From contig NZ_CP072113.1 of the NCBI RefSeq assembly GCF_017654605.1, positions 1,984,001 to 2,048,000 on the forward strand: DNA of 64,000 nucleotides, given 5' to 3'. Below, piece after piece: positions 16,268 through 25,978 of the stretch (the stretch's first letter is position 1; each line of letters opens with the position of its first letter). The notes beneath the pieces were generated by a model, which made no database searches, was not told the DNA's origin, and was given only the letters and a program-made list of their open reading frames with translations. The translations under genes were made by a program, and so were the position numbers. This DNA comes from Yimella sp. cx-51. GTDB lineage: Bacteria > Actinomycetota > Actinomycetes > Actinomycetales > Dermatophilaceae.

Positions 16268-16495
16268 TCAAATGTCTCGGCGCTCACGGATCGGCCGGTC
16301 GATACCGAGCCAACGTTCCTGCGGGATGTCCATCTCGCGACAGAGTGCCAGCCACACCGCGCGGGGCGACTCTCCCTCGTCCAGTGCAGCAGCGGCGGTG
16401 CGGCTGCCGAGGCCGTGCAGGGTGTGGCCGTCAACCAGCACCCGGCCGTAGCCGCTGCCGAACTCGTCATCGACCAATTGCCAGAACTCGCTCAT
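16268..16495 (-). CDS. DUF3046 domain-containing protein
   Basis: Small actinobacterial protein of 75 residues. The pattern SEFWQLVDDEFGSGYGRVL, then LHGLGSRTAAAALDEG and the PRAVWLALCREMDIP block, covers nearly the whole protein and is the DUF3046 signature. These genes normally stand next to recA, as here. I chose ATG 16495; a GTG two codons upstream is also possible. The function is unknown. It lies upstream of recA on the same strand, with the recA SOS box and promoter in the gap between them. Confidence 0.9.
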   Translation of the reverse strand: MSEFWQLVDDEFGSGYGRVLVDGHTLHGLGSRTAAAALDEGESPRAVWLALCREMDIPQERWLGIDRPIRERRDI

Positions 16496-16561
16496 GCGCA
16501 CCCCCACAGTGTTGCAAGGTGCGGGGGCTGCGCCGAACCGCGTCGGCCATACTTTGCGACT

Positions 16562-17536
16562 ATGAAGTTGATCACAGCGCAGCAGGTGCCCCCGTCGTTG
16601 GCTCGCGTCGACCAGCCAAACACCGACACCACCGAACCGGTGCGAGTGGGGTTGGTGCAGCACCACTGGCGTGCCGACGCTGATGCACTGCGTGAAGCCC
16701 TGCGCGGCGGCATCGAGCAGGCTGCCGAAGCGGGCGCGCGGGTCGTCTTCCTGCCTGAACTGACGTTGTCCAAATACCCCGCCGACGTGCTGCCCGAAGG
16801 CGATGCCGATCGCGCGGCCGAAGATCTGCTGGCCGGCCCAACCTTTGAGTTCGCGGCGGCGGCAGCCAAGGACTTCGACGTCCACGTGCACGCCTCGCTG
16901 TTCGAGAAGGCTCCCGGCGACGACGGCCGCGGACTCAACACCGCCATCCTGGTCTCCCCCAGCGGCGAACTCGTGGCCCGCACGCGCAAGACCCACATCC
17001 CGGTCACTGCCGGTTACTACGAGGACAAGTACTTCCGGCCAGGGCCGGCTCAGGACGCCTATCCCGTTGTGACACTCGATGATCCGGCGGTCAAACTCGG
17101 AATGCCGACCTGTTGGGACGAGTGGTTCCCCGAGGTTGCGCGCTCCTACGCGCTCGGTGGCGCACAGTTGTTGGCCTACCCCACAGCGATCGGCTCCGAG
17201 CCCGATCACCCAGAGTTCGACACCCAGCCGCTGTGGCAGCACACGATCGTGGGGCACGCCATCGCCAACGGGCTCTTCGTCGTCGTGCCGAACCGCACCG
17301 GCAACGAAGGGCTCAACACCTTCTACGGCTCGTCGTTCATCGCTGACCCCTATGGTCGCGTGCTCGTGCAGGCCCCCCGTGACGAGGAGGCAGTGCTGGT
17401 GGCCGACCTCGACCTCGCGCAGGGCAAGGACTGGATCGACCTGTTCCCGTTCCTGGCCACCCGGCGTCCCGACACCTATGCCGCGCTCGCCGAGCCCGTG
17501 CGTCCCGAACACGTGCGCGAGGACCCGAACCCGTGA
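16562..17536 (+). CDS. aguB: N-carbamoylputrescine amidase
   Basis: Nitrilase-superfamily hydrolase of 324 residues that splits N-carbamoylputrescine to putrescine, CO2 and ammonia. The catalytic triad is visible: Glu66 in FLPELTLSKYPAD, Lys in RKTHIPVT near residue 142, and Cys in GMPTCWDEWFPE near residue 183. The ELTLSKYP and CWDEWFPE patches favour the AguB subfamily. The first 25 residues before VRVGLVQHHW are a short extension. The agmatine deiminase gene follows in a GTGA overlap, so AguA and AguB act in sequence. Confidence 0.93.
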   Translation: MKLITAQQVPPSLARVDQPNTDTTEPVRVGLVQHHWRADADALREALRGGIEQAAEAGARVVFLPELTLSKYPADVLPEGDADRAAEDLLAGPTFEFAAAAAKDFDVHVHASLFEKAPGDDGRGLNTAILVSPSGELVARTRKTHIPVTAGYYEDKYFRPGPAQDAYPVVTLDDPAVKLGMPTCWDEWFPEVARSYALGGAQLLAYPTAIGSEPDHPEFDTQPLWQHTIVGHAIANGLFVVVPNRTGNEGLNTFYGSSFIADPYGRVLVQAPRDEEAVLVADLDLAQGKDWIDLFPFLATRRPDTYAALAEPVRPEHVREDPNP

Positions 17537-18561
17537 CCTGGCACATGCCGGCCGAATGGGGGCCGCAGGATCGCATCTGGATGGCGTTCCCGAGCGCGGG
17601 CTACACGCTCGGCGACACCGAGGAGGAGGCCGACGCCGCCCGCCGCACCTGGGCGCAGGTCGCCAATGCGATCGCCGGCTTCGAGCCGGTGCATATGCTC
17701 GCCACTGCCGACGATCTGGCGATTGCGCGAGAACTGTCGGACGACAAGGTGATTCTGTACGAGGCGGAGCTGGACGACGCGTGGATGCGCGACATCGGCC
17801 CCACCTTCGTGCTGGACGAGGCCGGGGAGTTGGCGGCGGTCAACTGGGTCTTCAACGGCTGGGGTGCGCAGTCGTGGGCCACCTGGGAGAAGGACGCCCA
17901 GATCGCGCGATGGGTGGCGCAGGAAGCCGACGTCAAGGTGATCGATTCCCCGATCGTCAATGAGGGCGGCGGCATTCACGTCGACGGTGAGGGCACGGTG
18001 CTGCTCACCGAGACGGTCCAGTTGGACGAGGGTCGCAACCCGGGAGCCACCAAGGCCGACATCGAGGCCGAGATGGCCCGCTGCCTCGGAGCGACCACCG
18101 CGATCTGGTTGCCGCGAGGGCTGACCCGTGACTATGACGACTTCGGCACCCGAGGACATGTCGACATCGTCGCTACATTCACCGAACCCGGCGTGGTGCT
18201 GGTGCACGACCAGGAGAACCCCGAGCATCCCGACCACGAGGTCAGTCGCGAACTCATCACCCTGCTCGAGGCGGCGACGGACGCCCGCGGTCGCCGACTG
18301 AAGGTGGTGCGAATCCCAGCTCCCGCAACGCTTGTCGACGACGAGGGCCCTGTCGACTACAGCTATGTCAACCACCTCGTCGTCAACGGCGGCGTGATCG
18401 CGTGCACCTTCGGGGACGCCCACGACGAACGCGCCTTGGAGGTACTGCGCAGCGTCTACCCCGGCCGCGAGGTCGTCGGCGTCGACGCCCGCGAGATCTT
18501 CGCCCGCGGCGGCGGCATCCACTGCATCACGCAACAGCAGCCGGCGGTTCAACCCAACTAG
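17533..18561 (+). CDS. aguA: Agmatine deiminase
   Basis: Hydrolyses agmatine to N-carbamoylputrescine and ammonia. The protein has 342 residues in the pentein fold. MPAEWGPQDRIWMAFP opens it, the Asp/Glu of WMRDIGPTFV and the His of NEGGGIHVDGEG are active-site residues, and the nucleophile is Cys331 in GGGIHCITQQQPA. The GTG start overlaps the aguB stop by 4 bases. Together with aguB it completes agmatine to putrescine. No arginine decarboxylase lies in the window. Confidence 0.95.
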   Translation: MTWHMPAEWGPQDRIWMAFPSAGYTLGDTEEEADAARRTWAQVANAIAGFEPVHMLATADDLAIARELSDDKVILYEAELDDAWMRDIGPTFVLDEAGELAAVNWVFNGWGAQSWATWEKDAQIARWVAQEADVKVIDSPIVNEGGGIHVDGEGTVLLTETVQLDEGRNPGATKADIEAEMARCLGATTAIWLPRGLTRDYDDFGTRGHVDIVATFTEPGVVLVHDQENPEHPDHEVSRELITLLEAATDARGRRLKVVRIPAPATLVDDEGPVDYSYVNHLVVNGGVIACTFGDAHDERALEVLRSVYPGREVVGVDAREIFARGGGIHCITQQQPAVQPN

Positions 18562-18587
18562 GACGATCGTGCAACTACGTTGAACTC

Positions 18588-19436
18588 ATGACTTCTCATG
18601 ACGGTCGACGAGTGCTCATCACCGGCGCCGCGCGGGGAATCGGCGCAGCTTTGGCGCGGCGGCTGGCTTCCCAGGGTGCGCGAGTGGCCCTGACCGGGCT
18701 AGAACCCGAGCTCCTGGAAGCCGCCGCGTCTCACTGTCCGGGTGCGATCTGGCGCGAACTCGATGTCACCGATGCCGCTGCGGTCGGGGCCACGATCGAT
18801 GACATCGCCACCATGTGGGGTGGGCTGGACGTCGTGGTGGCCAACGCCGGCATCGCCGGCCAACTGCCTATGGACGGCGGTGACCCGGAGGTGATGCGGG
18901 CGCACCTGGAGGTGAACGTCGTCGGCTGTTACAACACGCTGCGTGCGGCAGCGCCGCACGTCAGCCACCCACACGGATATGCCCTGGCGACCGCCTCACT
19001 GGCTGCAGCGGTGCACGCCCCGCTGATGGGCGCCTACTCCGCCTCCAAGGCAGCCGTTGAAGCCATCGGCAACACCTTGCGGATCGAACTGGCCCCGACC
19101 GGCGCGAAGGTAGGCGTGGCCTACTTCGCCGAGATCGACACCGACATGACCTCCCGCGGCTTCGGCACCGAAGCCGCGCAGATGCTCACCGGCGGCGGCA
19201 CCATCCTCGGCGTGGCACCGCTGAGCAGCGCCATCGATGCCATCGACCGCGGCATCGCCCGGCGCTCGCGGCGCATCTGTGCACCACGCTGGATCGCACC
19301 GATCCTGCCGGCCCGAATGCTGGCGCAACGAGTGATGGAACTGCGCGGCTTCCCGCAACTCTCCCTCGCGCTGCAGGTCGCCCGCGAAGAGCAGGTCGAT
19401 CTGACCACCCTTCAGCCGCAACGGCTTTCGTCATGA
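18588..19436 (+). CDS. Short-chain dehydrogenase/reductase
   Basis: NAD(P)-dependent oxidoreductase of 282 residues. The cofactor motif TGAARGIG is at residues 12-19, NAG is in VVVANAGIAG, and the catalytic YSASK lies near residues 149-153 (YxxxK). The serine of the triad is probably in LATASLAAA. The C-terminal third after TGAKVGVAYFAEIDTDM is a substrate region like those of lipid- or steroid-type SDRs; the true substrate is unknown. It begins 26 bases after aguA and overlaps the next gene by 4 bases, so it may belong to the same message. Confidence 0.9.
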   Translation: MTSHDGRRVLITGAARGIGAALARRLASQGARVALTGLEPELLEAAASHCPGAIWRELDVTDAAAVGATIDDIATMWGGLDVVVANAGIAGQLPMDGGDPEVMRAHLEVNVVGCYNTLRAAAPHVSHPHGYALATASLAAAVHAPLMGAYSASKAAVEAIGNTLRIELAPTGAKVGVAYFAEIDTDMTSRGFGTEAAQMLTGGGTILGVAPLSSAIDAIDRGIARRSRRICAPRWIAPILPARMLAQRVMELRGFPQLSLALQVAREEQVDLTTLQPQRLSS

Positions 19437-20026
19437 GCGCACGCATCACGCCCGGATCACTCAGGCAGCTCGGCCTTCCCGCGTTTGCGATGAGCCGCAT
19501 CGCCGGCAAGGTCACGGGCACCACCCCGCCTGCCATCTTCACCACACTCGGCCACGCCAAGGGGCTGTACTGGGGATGGCTGCACTTCGCCGCCCGCCTC
19601 ATGCCGTTCGGATCTCTTCCACGGCGCGAGAGCGAGCTGGTGATCCTGCGGGTGGCGCACCGGCGCGGCAGCGCCTACGAGTGGGCCCACCACGTGCGGC
19701 TGGGCGAGCGCGTTGGCGTCACCCAGCGCGACCTCGAGGCATTGCAGGACGACACCTCCCACCACTGGTCAGCTCGGGAAGCCACCCTGCTGGCATCGGC
19801 CGATGCCCTGCTCACGGGACGCGATCTGGACGACTCCCAGTGGGAGCGTCTTTCATCGACACTGACCGAACGCGAGTGCGTCGAGTTCCTGCTGTTGGTG
19901 GGCCACTACGACATGCTCGCCACCACCTTGCACACCTTGCGGGTGAGCCCGGACGCCCCGGCCTCGGTGCACTGGCCCGGCCAGGCCGAGACCGACGCGC
20001 AAGCCATCCGTTCCTCCCGAGGCTGA
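19433..20026 (+). CDS. Carboxymuconolactone decarboxylase family protein
   Basis: A protein of 197 residues with the all-helical CMD/AhpD-like fold. The conserved block is RESELVILRVAHRRGSAYEW followed by AHHVRLGERVGVT. The CxxC pair of true AhpD peroxidase partners is absent, so peroxidase-reducing activity is unlikely. Its ATGA overlap with the SDR gene indicates coupling. Such pairs often work on the same small aromatic or lipid substrate, but no specific function can be given. Confidence 0.85.
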   Translation: MSARITPGSLRQLGLPAFAMSRIAGKVTGTTPPAIFTTLGHAKGLYWGWLHFAARLMPFGSLPRRESELVILRVAHRRGSAYEWAHHVRLGERVGVTQRDLEALQDDTSHHWSAREATLLASADALLTGRDLDDSQWERLSSTLTERECVEFLLLVGHYDMLATTLHTLRVSPDAPASVHWPGQAETDAQAIRSSRG

Positions 20027-20077
20027 GATCGCCCGTCCGCCCGAGGTTGTCGGTCCTGCGTGCGATGCTGAGTAGCG

Positions 20078-23000
20078 ATGACCACCCCGATCACTGAGCG
20101 CTTCTCCCCTGCCACCCGTGCGTGGTTCGAGGGGTCGTTCAGCGCGCCGACGACCGCCCAAGAAGGCGCTTGGGAGGCGATCAGCTCGGGCCAGCACACC
20201 GTCGTCGTCGCACCCACGGGTTCGGGCAAGACCTTGTCGGCATTCCTGTGGGCGATCGATCGCATGACCTCGACGCCTCCGCCGGAAGATCCGATGGAGC
20301 GCTGCCGGGTGCTCTACATCTCGCCGATGAAGGCGCTCGCGGTCGACGTCGAACGCAACCTGCGCGCTCCACTGGTCGGCATCGGTCACGCTGCCGCACG
20401 ACTCGGTCTACCGCCGTTGGACGTGTCGGTGTCGGTGCGATCCGGTGACACCGCGGCGGCCGACCGTCGCGCCTTCGCCCGCAAACCCACCGACATCCTG
20501 ATCACCACGCCCGAGTCGCTCTTCCTGCTGCTCACCTCGGCGGCCCGTGAGGCACTGCGCGGTGTCGAGACCGTGATCATCGACGAGGTGCACGCGGTCG
20601 CCGGCAGCAAACGCGGCGCGCACCTGGGGGTCTCGCTCGATCGGCTCGATGCCCTGCTGCCCAAGCCCGCTCAACGCATCGGGCTCTCGGCCACGGTGCG
20701 CCCGGTCGAGGAGGTCGGCCGCTACCTGAGCGGTGGGCGTCCGGTGACGATCGTCCAGCCGCCCTCGCAGAAGCAGTGGGATCTCGAAGTCGTGGTGCCG
20801 GTGCCCGATCTCGCCGATCTCGGCAGTGCGCCCACCGACCTGACCGGCCCCAGCTCCGACGATCCGGCCCGAGCGGCATCGGTGTGGCCACACGTGGAGG
20901 AACGCATCGTCGACCTCATCGCCGGGCACCGCTCGACGCTCGTCTTCGCAAACTCCCGACGCCTGGCCGAGCGCCTGACCGCCCGCCTCAATGAGATTTG
21001 GTCAGAGCGACTCGAAGAAGCAGAAGACCCCCGGGCAGATTCCCGCTCGCCTGCCCAGGTGATGGCCCAGGCGGGCATCAGTCACGGTGCCGCGCCGATC
21101 CTGGCCCGCGCCCACCACGGCTCGGTGAGCAAAGAGCAACGGGGCGAGATCGAGGATGCCCTCAAAGCCGGTCGGTTGCCTGCGGTCGTCGCCACGTCCT
21201 CCCTCGAACTCGGCATAGACATGGGTGCGGTCGACCTCGTCGTGCAGGTCGAATCACCACCGAGCGTCGCCAGCGGCCTGCAGCGCGTCGGCCGCGCCGG
21301 CCACCAAGTGGGTGCCGTCTCACACGGCGTGCTCTTCCCGAAGTACCGCGGCGACCTCGTGCAGACCGCGGTGGTCGTCGAGGGCATGCGCGCCGGCACC
21401 ATCGAACAGCTGCGCATCCCCGCCAACCCGCTCGACGTGCTCGCCCAGCAGATCGTTGCAATGTGCGCGATGGACGACTGGAGCGTCGACGATCTCGAAC
21501 ACCTCGTGCGCCGCTCGGCCTCCTTCGCAGCGCTCCCCCGCACTGCGCTCGAGGCCGTCCTCGACATGCTCGCCGGTCGCTACCCGAGCACCGATTTCAG
21601 CGAACTGCGCCCGCGCATCGTCTGGGATCGCGCCACCGACACCCTCAGTGCGCGGCGAGGTGCTCAGCAACTCGCGGTGATCAGCGGTGGCACCATTCCT
21701 GATCGAGGCCTCTACGGCGTCTTCCTCGCCTCCGGCGAAGGGCCCGGCCGCCGGGTCGGCGAACTCGATGAGGAGATGGTCTACGAGTCGCGAGTCGGCG
21801 ACGTCTTCACACTCGGCACCAGCAGCTGGCGCATCGAGGACATCACCCACGACCAGGTGCTGGTCACTCCCGCGCCCGGCCAACCCGGAAAGCTGCCCTT
21901 CTGGCGTGGCGACTCCCTCGGTCGCCCCCTCGAACTCGGCCAAGCCGTCGGGCGCTTCATCCGCGACGTCAGCGGTCTACCCGACGAGCAGGCGCGCGAG
22001 CGCGTCGCAGCTGCCGGCCTCGACACCTGGGCCACCGACAACCTGCTGACCTACGTCCGCGAGCAGCAGGAAGCCACCGGTCATCTGCCGTCCGACAAAA
22101 CCGTTGTCGTCGAACGCTTCCGGGACGAGCTCGGCGACTGGCGGGTGGTCATCCACTCCCCCTTCGGCGCACCCGTGCACGCTCCCTGGGCGCTGTGCAT
22201 CGCGGCCCGGATGCGGGAGCGGTACGGCGTGGAAGTGCAGGCGATGCACGCCGACGACGGCATCGTCCTCCGCCTGCTCGACATGGACCTTGAAGAAGGC
22301 ATGTCGCCCACCGACGATCTCAGCGCGCTGCTGGTGCTCGACCCCGACGAAGTGGCGGCCATGGTCACCGCTCAGATCGGTGGATCGCCACTGTTCGCAT
22401 CACGCTTCCGTGAGTGTGCGGCGCGGGCCCTGTTGCTGCCGCGGCGCCATCCCGGCAAACGACAGGCGTTGTGGCAGCAACGGCAGCGCTCGGCGCAGCT
22501 GCTCGAGGTGGCCAGTCAGTACCCGTCCTTCCCGATCGTGCTGGAAGCCGTGCGCGAGTGCGTCCAGGACGTCTTCGACGTTCCGGGCCTCACGACGCTC
22601 ATGCGCGAGATCCAGTCGCGCGAGGTGCGTACCGTCACGGTCGACACCCCCACCGCGTCCCCGTTCGCCAAGAGTCTGCTGTTCGGCTACATCGCGCAAT
22701 TCCTCTACGAGGGCGATTCCCCACTGGCCGAGCGCCGCGCCGCCGCGCTGGCACTCGATCCTTCGTTGCTGGCCGACCTGCTGGGGCACGGCGAAGGTGC
22801 GGCGCTGCGCGATCTGCTCGATGCCGAGGTCGTCACGAGCACAACCGATGACCTGCAACGGCTTTCACCCAACCGACGGGCACGCCACAGCGATGACATC
22901 GCCGACCTGCTGCGATCGCTCGGGCCCCTCAGCCGACATGAGATCCGCCGGCGCACCATCGAAGAACTCGCAGATGACGACCTCGACGGCAGCCTCGGCG

Positions 23001-24724
23001 AACTGGTCGAGGCTCGCCGCATCATCCGGTTGCGATGGAGCGATGTCGATCGCTTCGCCGCCATCGAGGACGCCGCACATCTGCGCGATGCACTCGGTGT
23101 CGCGTTGCCGCCCGGGGTGCCCGCCGCCTTCCTCGAACCCGTCGAGGATCCACTCTCCGACCTGGTGGCCCGGTATGCCCGCACCCACGGACCCTTCACC
23201 GCCACCGAGGTCGCGCAGGCCTTCGGGGTCGGACGCGCCGTGGCACTTGACGTGCTGCGCCGTCTCGTGGCCCGCGGACGCCTGGTCGAAGGTGAACTTC
23301 GCCCGCTCGGTCAGAGCGACGGCGGCGTCGACTACTGCGACGCAGAGGTGCTGCGCGTCCTCAAACGCCGATCGCTTGCTGCCCTGCGGTCAGAGGTCGA
23401 ACCGGTCGCAGCGCCCGACTTCGCCGGGTTCCTCCCTTCGTGGCAGGGAATCGGCGCCGGCCAGCGCGGCACCGACGGCGTGTTGCGCGCAGTGGAACAG
23501 CTGGCGGGCGCCCGGGTGCCTGCCTCGGCGTTGGAGTCGCTCATCCTCCCCGCGCGGGTGGAGCGTTACACCCCCTCGATGCTCGACGAACTCATGTCGA
23601 GCGGTGAAGTGATCTGGCAGGGCAACGCCAGCTCGCCGGGCAACGACGGCTGGATCAGCCTGCACCTGGCCGACCAATGGGATGCCACGCTCGCCCCGCC
23701 GGACGACACCACCCTCACCGAACTGCAGGAGCATGTGCTCGCTGCGACCGACGGCGGCGGCGCCCATCTGTTCGGAGCAATTCAGAGCTCGGTCGGCGCC
23801 TCCGAAACCGATGCAGCACAAGCGATCTGGGATCTCGTGTGGGCCGGACGCCTCACCGGCGACACCCTCGCACCCGTCCGAGCGCTCCTCGGCGGCGGAC
23901 GCACTGCACATCGCAGTCGCACGCCTGGTCCTCGACGTTCACGCTACGGGCGCAGCGCCGCTCTGCGCACCGCACTGGCCGGGCCGGCGTCGGCGATCCG
24001 CCCAGTCACCGCGCCGACGATGGTCGGACGCTGGTGGCAGCTACCCTCGCTCGACGGCGTCGACCCCACTCAGCGGTCGCTGGCAACGGCCGAGGTGCTG
24101 CTCGATCGGTACGGGGTCGTCACGCGTGGCAGCGTCGTCGCCGAAGACATCCGCGGCGGTTTCGCCGGGGTCTACCGGGTGCTCGCCGCAGCCGAAGAAC
24201 GCGGACGGGTGCGGCGCGGCTACTTCGTCGAGGGGTTGGGTGCAGCGCAGTTCGCGGGCTCTGGCGCGATCGATCGACTGCGCGCGCGCCCTCCCGCGCA
24301 ACCCGCTCCACGCAATCCGTGGGACACCACCCCTGCCGCAACGCCGATCGACAACGCGCTGGTGCTGGCTGCGACCGACCCGGCCAATGCCTACGGTGCA
24401 GCACTGCCGTGGCCCCAGCGGGAGGGCGACAACGGCCACAAACCAGGCCGCAAGTCGGGATCGCTGGTCGCAATCGTGCGCGGCGAACTGATCGCCTATA
24501 TCGAGCGCGGCGGCCGTTCGGTACTCACCTGGAACGATTCGCCCGAATACGCCGAGGCCGCGGCTCGTGCCCTCGCGCACATCGTCCGCAGCGGACAGTT
24601 GGCCGACCTGACGGTGCACACGATCGACGGCGTCGGCGCTCTGAGTTCCGAGCATCCGTTGGCAGCTGCGTTGCAGAGCAACGGTTTTCACACCACGCCC
24701 AAGGGTCTGCGACTGCGCCGATGA
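20078..24724 (+). CDS. lhr: ATP-dependent helicase Lhr
   Basis: Large superfamily-2 3'-to-5' DNA helicase of 1548 residues, the expected size for full-length bacterial Lhr. The order of parts is: Q-like motif, Walker A APTGSGKT (45-52), DEVH box IIDEVHAV (about 167-172), LSAT motif III, motif VI QRVGRAGHQ near residue 408, winged-helix and the long Lhr C-terminal domain. In mycobacteria Lhr is DNA-damage inducible and its gene is followed by a Nei-type glycosylase, as here 9 bases downstream. The start ATG 20078 opens 50 bases after the CMD gene. A short spacer precedes it with no notable structure. Confidence 0.97.
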   Translation: MTTPITERFSPATRAWFEGSFSAPTTAQEGAWEAISSGQHTVVVAPTGSGKTLSAFLWAIDRMTSTPPPEDPMERCRVLYISPMKALAVDVERNLRAPLVGIGHAAARLGLPPLDVSVSVRSGDTAAADRRAFARKPTDILITTPESLFLLLTSAAREALRGVETVIIDEVHAVAGSKRGAHLGVSLDRLDALLPKPAQRIGLSATVRPVEEVGRYLSGGRPVTIVQPPSQKQWDLEVVVPVPDLADLGSAPTDLTGPSSDDPARAASVWPHVEERIVDLIAGHRSTLVFANSRRLAERLTARLNEIWSERLEEAEDPRADSRSPAQVMAQAGISHGAAPILARAHHGSVSKEQRGEIEDALKAGRLPAVVATSSLELGIDMGAVDLVVQVESPPSVASGLQRVGRAGHQVGAVSHGVLFPKYRGDLVQTAVVVEGMRAGTIEQLRIPANPLDVLAQQIVAMCAMDDWSVDDLEHLVRRSASFAALPRTALEAVLDMLAGRYPSTDFSELRPRIVWDRATDTLSARRGAQQLAVISGGTIPDRGLYGVFLASGEGPGRRVGELDEEMVYESRVGDVFTLGTSSWRIEDITHDQVLVTPAPGQPGKLPFWRGDSLGRPLELGQAVGRFIRDVSGLPDEQARERVAAAGLDTWATDNLLTYVREQQEATGHLPSDKTVVVERFRDELGDWRVVIHSPFGAPVHAPWALCIAARMRERYGVEVQAMHADDGIVLRLLDMDLEEGMSPTDDLSALLVLDPDEVAAMVTAQIGGSPLFASRFRECAARALLLPRRHPGKRQALWQQRQRSAQLLEVASQYPSFPIVLEAVRECVQDVFDVPGLTTLMREIQSREVRTVTVDTPTASPFAKSLLFGYIAQFLYEGDSPLAERRAAALALDPSLLADLLGHGEGAALRDLLDAEVVTSTTDDLQRLSPNRRARHSDDIADLLRSLGPLSRHEIRRRTIEELADDDLDGSLGELVEARRIIRLRWSDVDRFAAIEDAAHLRDALGVALPPGVPAAFLEPVEDPLSDLVARYARTHGPFTATEVAQAFGVGRAVALDVLRRLVARGRLVEGELRPLGQSDGGVDYCDAEVLRVLKRRSLAALRSEVEPVAAPDFAGFLPSWQGIGAGQRGTDGVLRAVEQLAGARVPASALESLILPARVERYTPSMLDELMSSGEVIWQGNASSPGNDGWISLHLADQWDATLAPPDDTTLTELQEHVLAATDGGGAHLFGAIQSSVGASETDAAQAIWDLVWAGRLTGDTLAPVRALLGGGRTAHRSRTPGPRRSRYGRSAALRTALAGPASAIRPVTAPTMVGRWWQLPSLDGVDPTQRSLATAEVLLDRYGVVTRGSVVAEDIRGGFAGVYRVLAAAEERGRVRRGYFVEGLGAAQFAGSGAIDRLRARPPAQPAPRNPWDTTPAATPIDNALVLAATDPANAYGAALPWPQREGDNGHKPGRKSGSLVAIVRGELIAYIERGGRSVLTWNDSPEYAEAAARALAHIVRSGQLADLTVHTIDGVGALSSEHPLAAALQSNGFHTTPKGLRLRR

Positions 24725-24733
24725 AGGCCGGTC

Positions 24734-25504
24734 ATGCCTGAGGGTGATGCTGTCTGGCGGGCAGCCGGACGCCTCGACCGCGCCCTGCGCGGCAAAGAAC
24801 TTGTGGGCGTTGACCTGCGGTGGGGACGCATGCCGGAGGTCGAACTACGCGGCCGGACGACGCTTGAAGTGGTGCCGCGCGGCAAGCACATCCTGCACCG
24901 CATCGAGGGCGGCTGGACGCTGCATTCACACCTTCGGATGGACGGCACGTGGCGCGTCGTTCCAACCGATGCCGTCACTCCACGCGTGGCGCGCGAGACG
25001 ACCATCCGGGCGATCGTTGCGTCCGAGGCATCAGCCGGCATCGGGCGCAAGCTCGGCATGCTCGACCTGCTGCGCACCGAGCTCGAACACACGCTGGTCG
25101 GGCACCTCGGCCCTGACCTACTAGGGGCTGATTGGAATGCTGCCGAAGCGATGCGGCGACTGTGCGAAACTCCTGATCGGGAGATCGGCGCGGCCCTGCT
25201 CGACCAACGAAATCTTGCGGGCCTGGGCACCATGTGGACGGCCGAAGCCCTCTGGGAACAACACCTCAACCCCTGGCAGCTCTTGGGCGATGTCGGCCAG
25301 GACCAACTGGCGGCGGTGATGACTTCGTCGCATCGATTGCTGGCCGCGGCGATCACAACTGATGAACCGGTCATCCAGGTCTTCGGGCGCCGCGGGTGGC
25401 CGTGCGGCAGATGCGGCACGCGCATCCGGACGGCGCCGATCGGCGAGGCACCGCAGCAGCGCGACCTGTCGTTCTGCCCCGGCTGCCAGCGCGCTCCGGC
25501 CTGA
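24734..25504 (+). CDS. nei2: Fpg/Nei family DNA glycosylase (endonuclease VIII type)
   Basis: Base-excision repair enzyme of 256 residues that removes oxidised pyrimidines and cuts the abasic site. After Met removal the N-terminal Pro and Glu (MPEGDAVW) are the catalytic residues. Lys in VVPRGKHIL binds DNA, and the helix-two-turn-helix LLDQRNLAGLGTMW follows. The C-terminal zinc finger is CGRCGTRI...CPGCQ. The MPEGDAVW opening marks the Nei rather than Fpg (MPELPEVE) branch. It follows lhr by 9 bases and is likely co-transcribed with it. Confidence 0.94.
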   Translation: MPEGDAVWRAAGRLDRALRGKELVGVDLRWGRMPEVELRGRTTLEVVPRGKHILHRIEGGWTLHSHLRMDGTWRVVPTDAVTPRVARETTIRAIVASEASAGIGRKLGMLDLLRTELEHTLVGHLGPDLLGADWNAAEAMRRLCETPDREIGAALLDQRNLAGLGTMWTAEALWEQHLNPWQLLGDVGQDQLAAVMTSSHRLLAAAITTDEPVIQVFGRRGWPCGRCGTRIRTAPIGEAPQQRDLSFCPGCQRAPA

Positions 25505-25541
25505 CCAGCGTCCGGCGGAGGGGGCTCGGCGTGGTGCGGTG

Positions 25542-25838
25542 TCAGGCCGCGGAGACGACCGCGCGATGTGCCGCGATCGGCAGCGGTACTGGCACTGCGA
25601 TGCCTTCGGCGTCGGCGATACGTTGCGACACCAGCGAGAGGGTCTGCGACAACGGCAGGTCGAGTGCCTCACAGATGGAGGCGAGCAGTTCGGAGGATGC
25701 TTCCTTTTCGCCTCGCTCGACCTCGCTCAGATAGCCGAGCGACACCTTGGCGTCGGCGGAAACCTCACGCAACGTGCGACCCTGCTGGAGCCGCTTCTCG
25801 CGCAGCACGTCCCCGAGCTCGTGGCGAAGCAAGATCAA
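25542..25838 (-). CDS. clgR: XRE-family regulator, ClgR-like
   Basis: DNA-binding regulator of 98 residues with a cro/CI-type helix-turn-helix. The block [20 protein letters not shown] at residues 21-40, followed by [20 protein letters not shown], matches actinobacterial ClgR/PopR, which activates clp protease genes and some repair genes. The TTG start at 25838 is preceded by AGGAG at good spacing. ClgR beside cinA, pgsA and rimO is the usual actinobacterial arrangement. I saw no clear ClgR box in the 140 bases upstream. The C-terminal tail is short and hydrophobic, ending VVSAA, like the degradation tag reported for ClgR proteins; that last point is inference. Confidence 0.9.
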   Translation of the reverse strand: MILLRHELGDVLREKRLQQGRTLREVSADAKVSLGYLSEVERGEKEASSELLASICEALDLPLSQTLSLVSQRIADAEGIAVPVPLPIAAHRAVVSAA

Positions 25839-25978
25839 GGGCCTCTCCTGACTGCTGGACGACTGACGGACACGCGCTAGTCGGACGCGACATCCCCAAC
25901 ACTAACCGTCGACACCGACGACCGCGCGGCAATACCGATCCGGTGTCGACCTGCGGGACAACACGACGCCGCATCCAC

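Noticed and set aside
25839-25978. ClgR box upstream of the clgR-like gene
   Set aside because: I searched for a GTTCGC-N5-GCGAAC type dyad and saw only partial matches.
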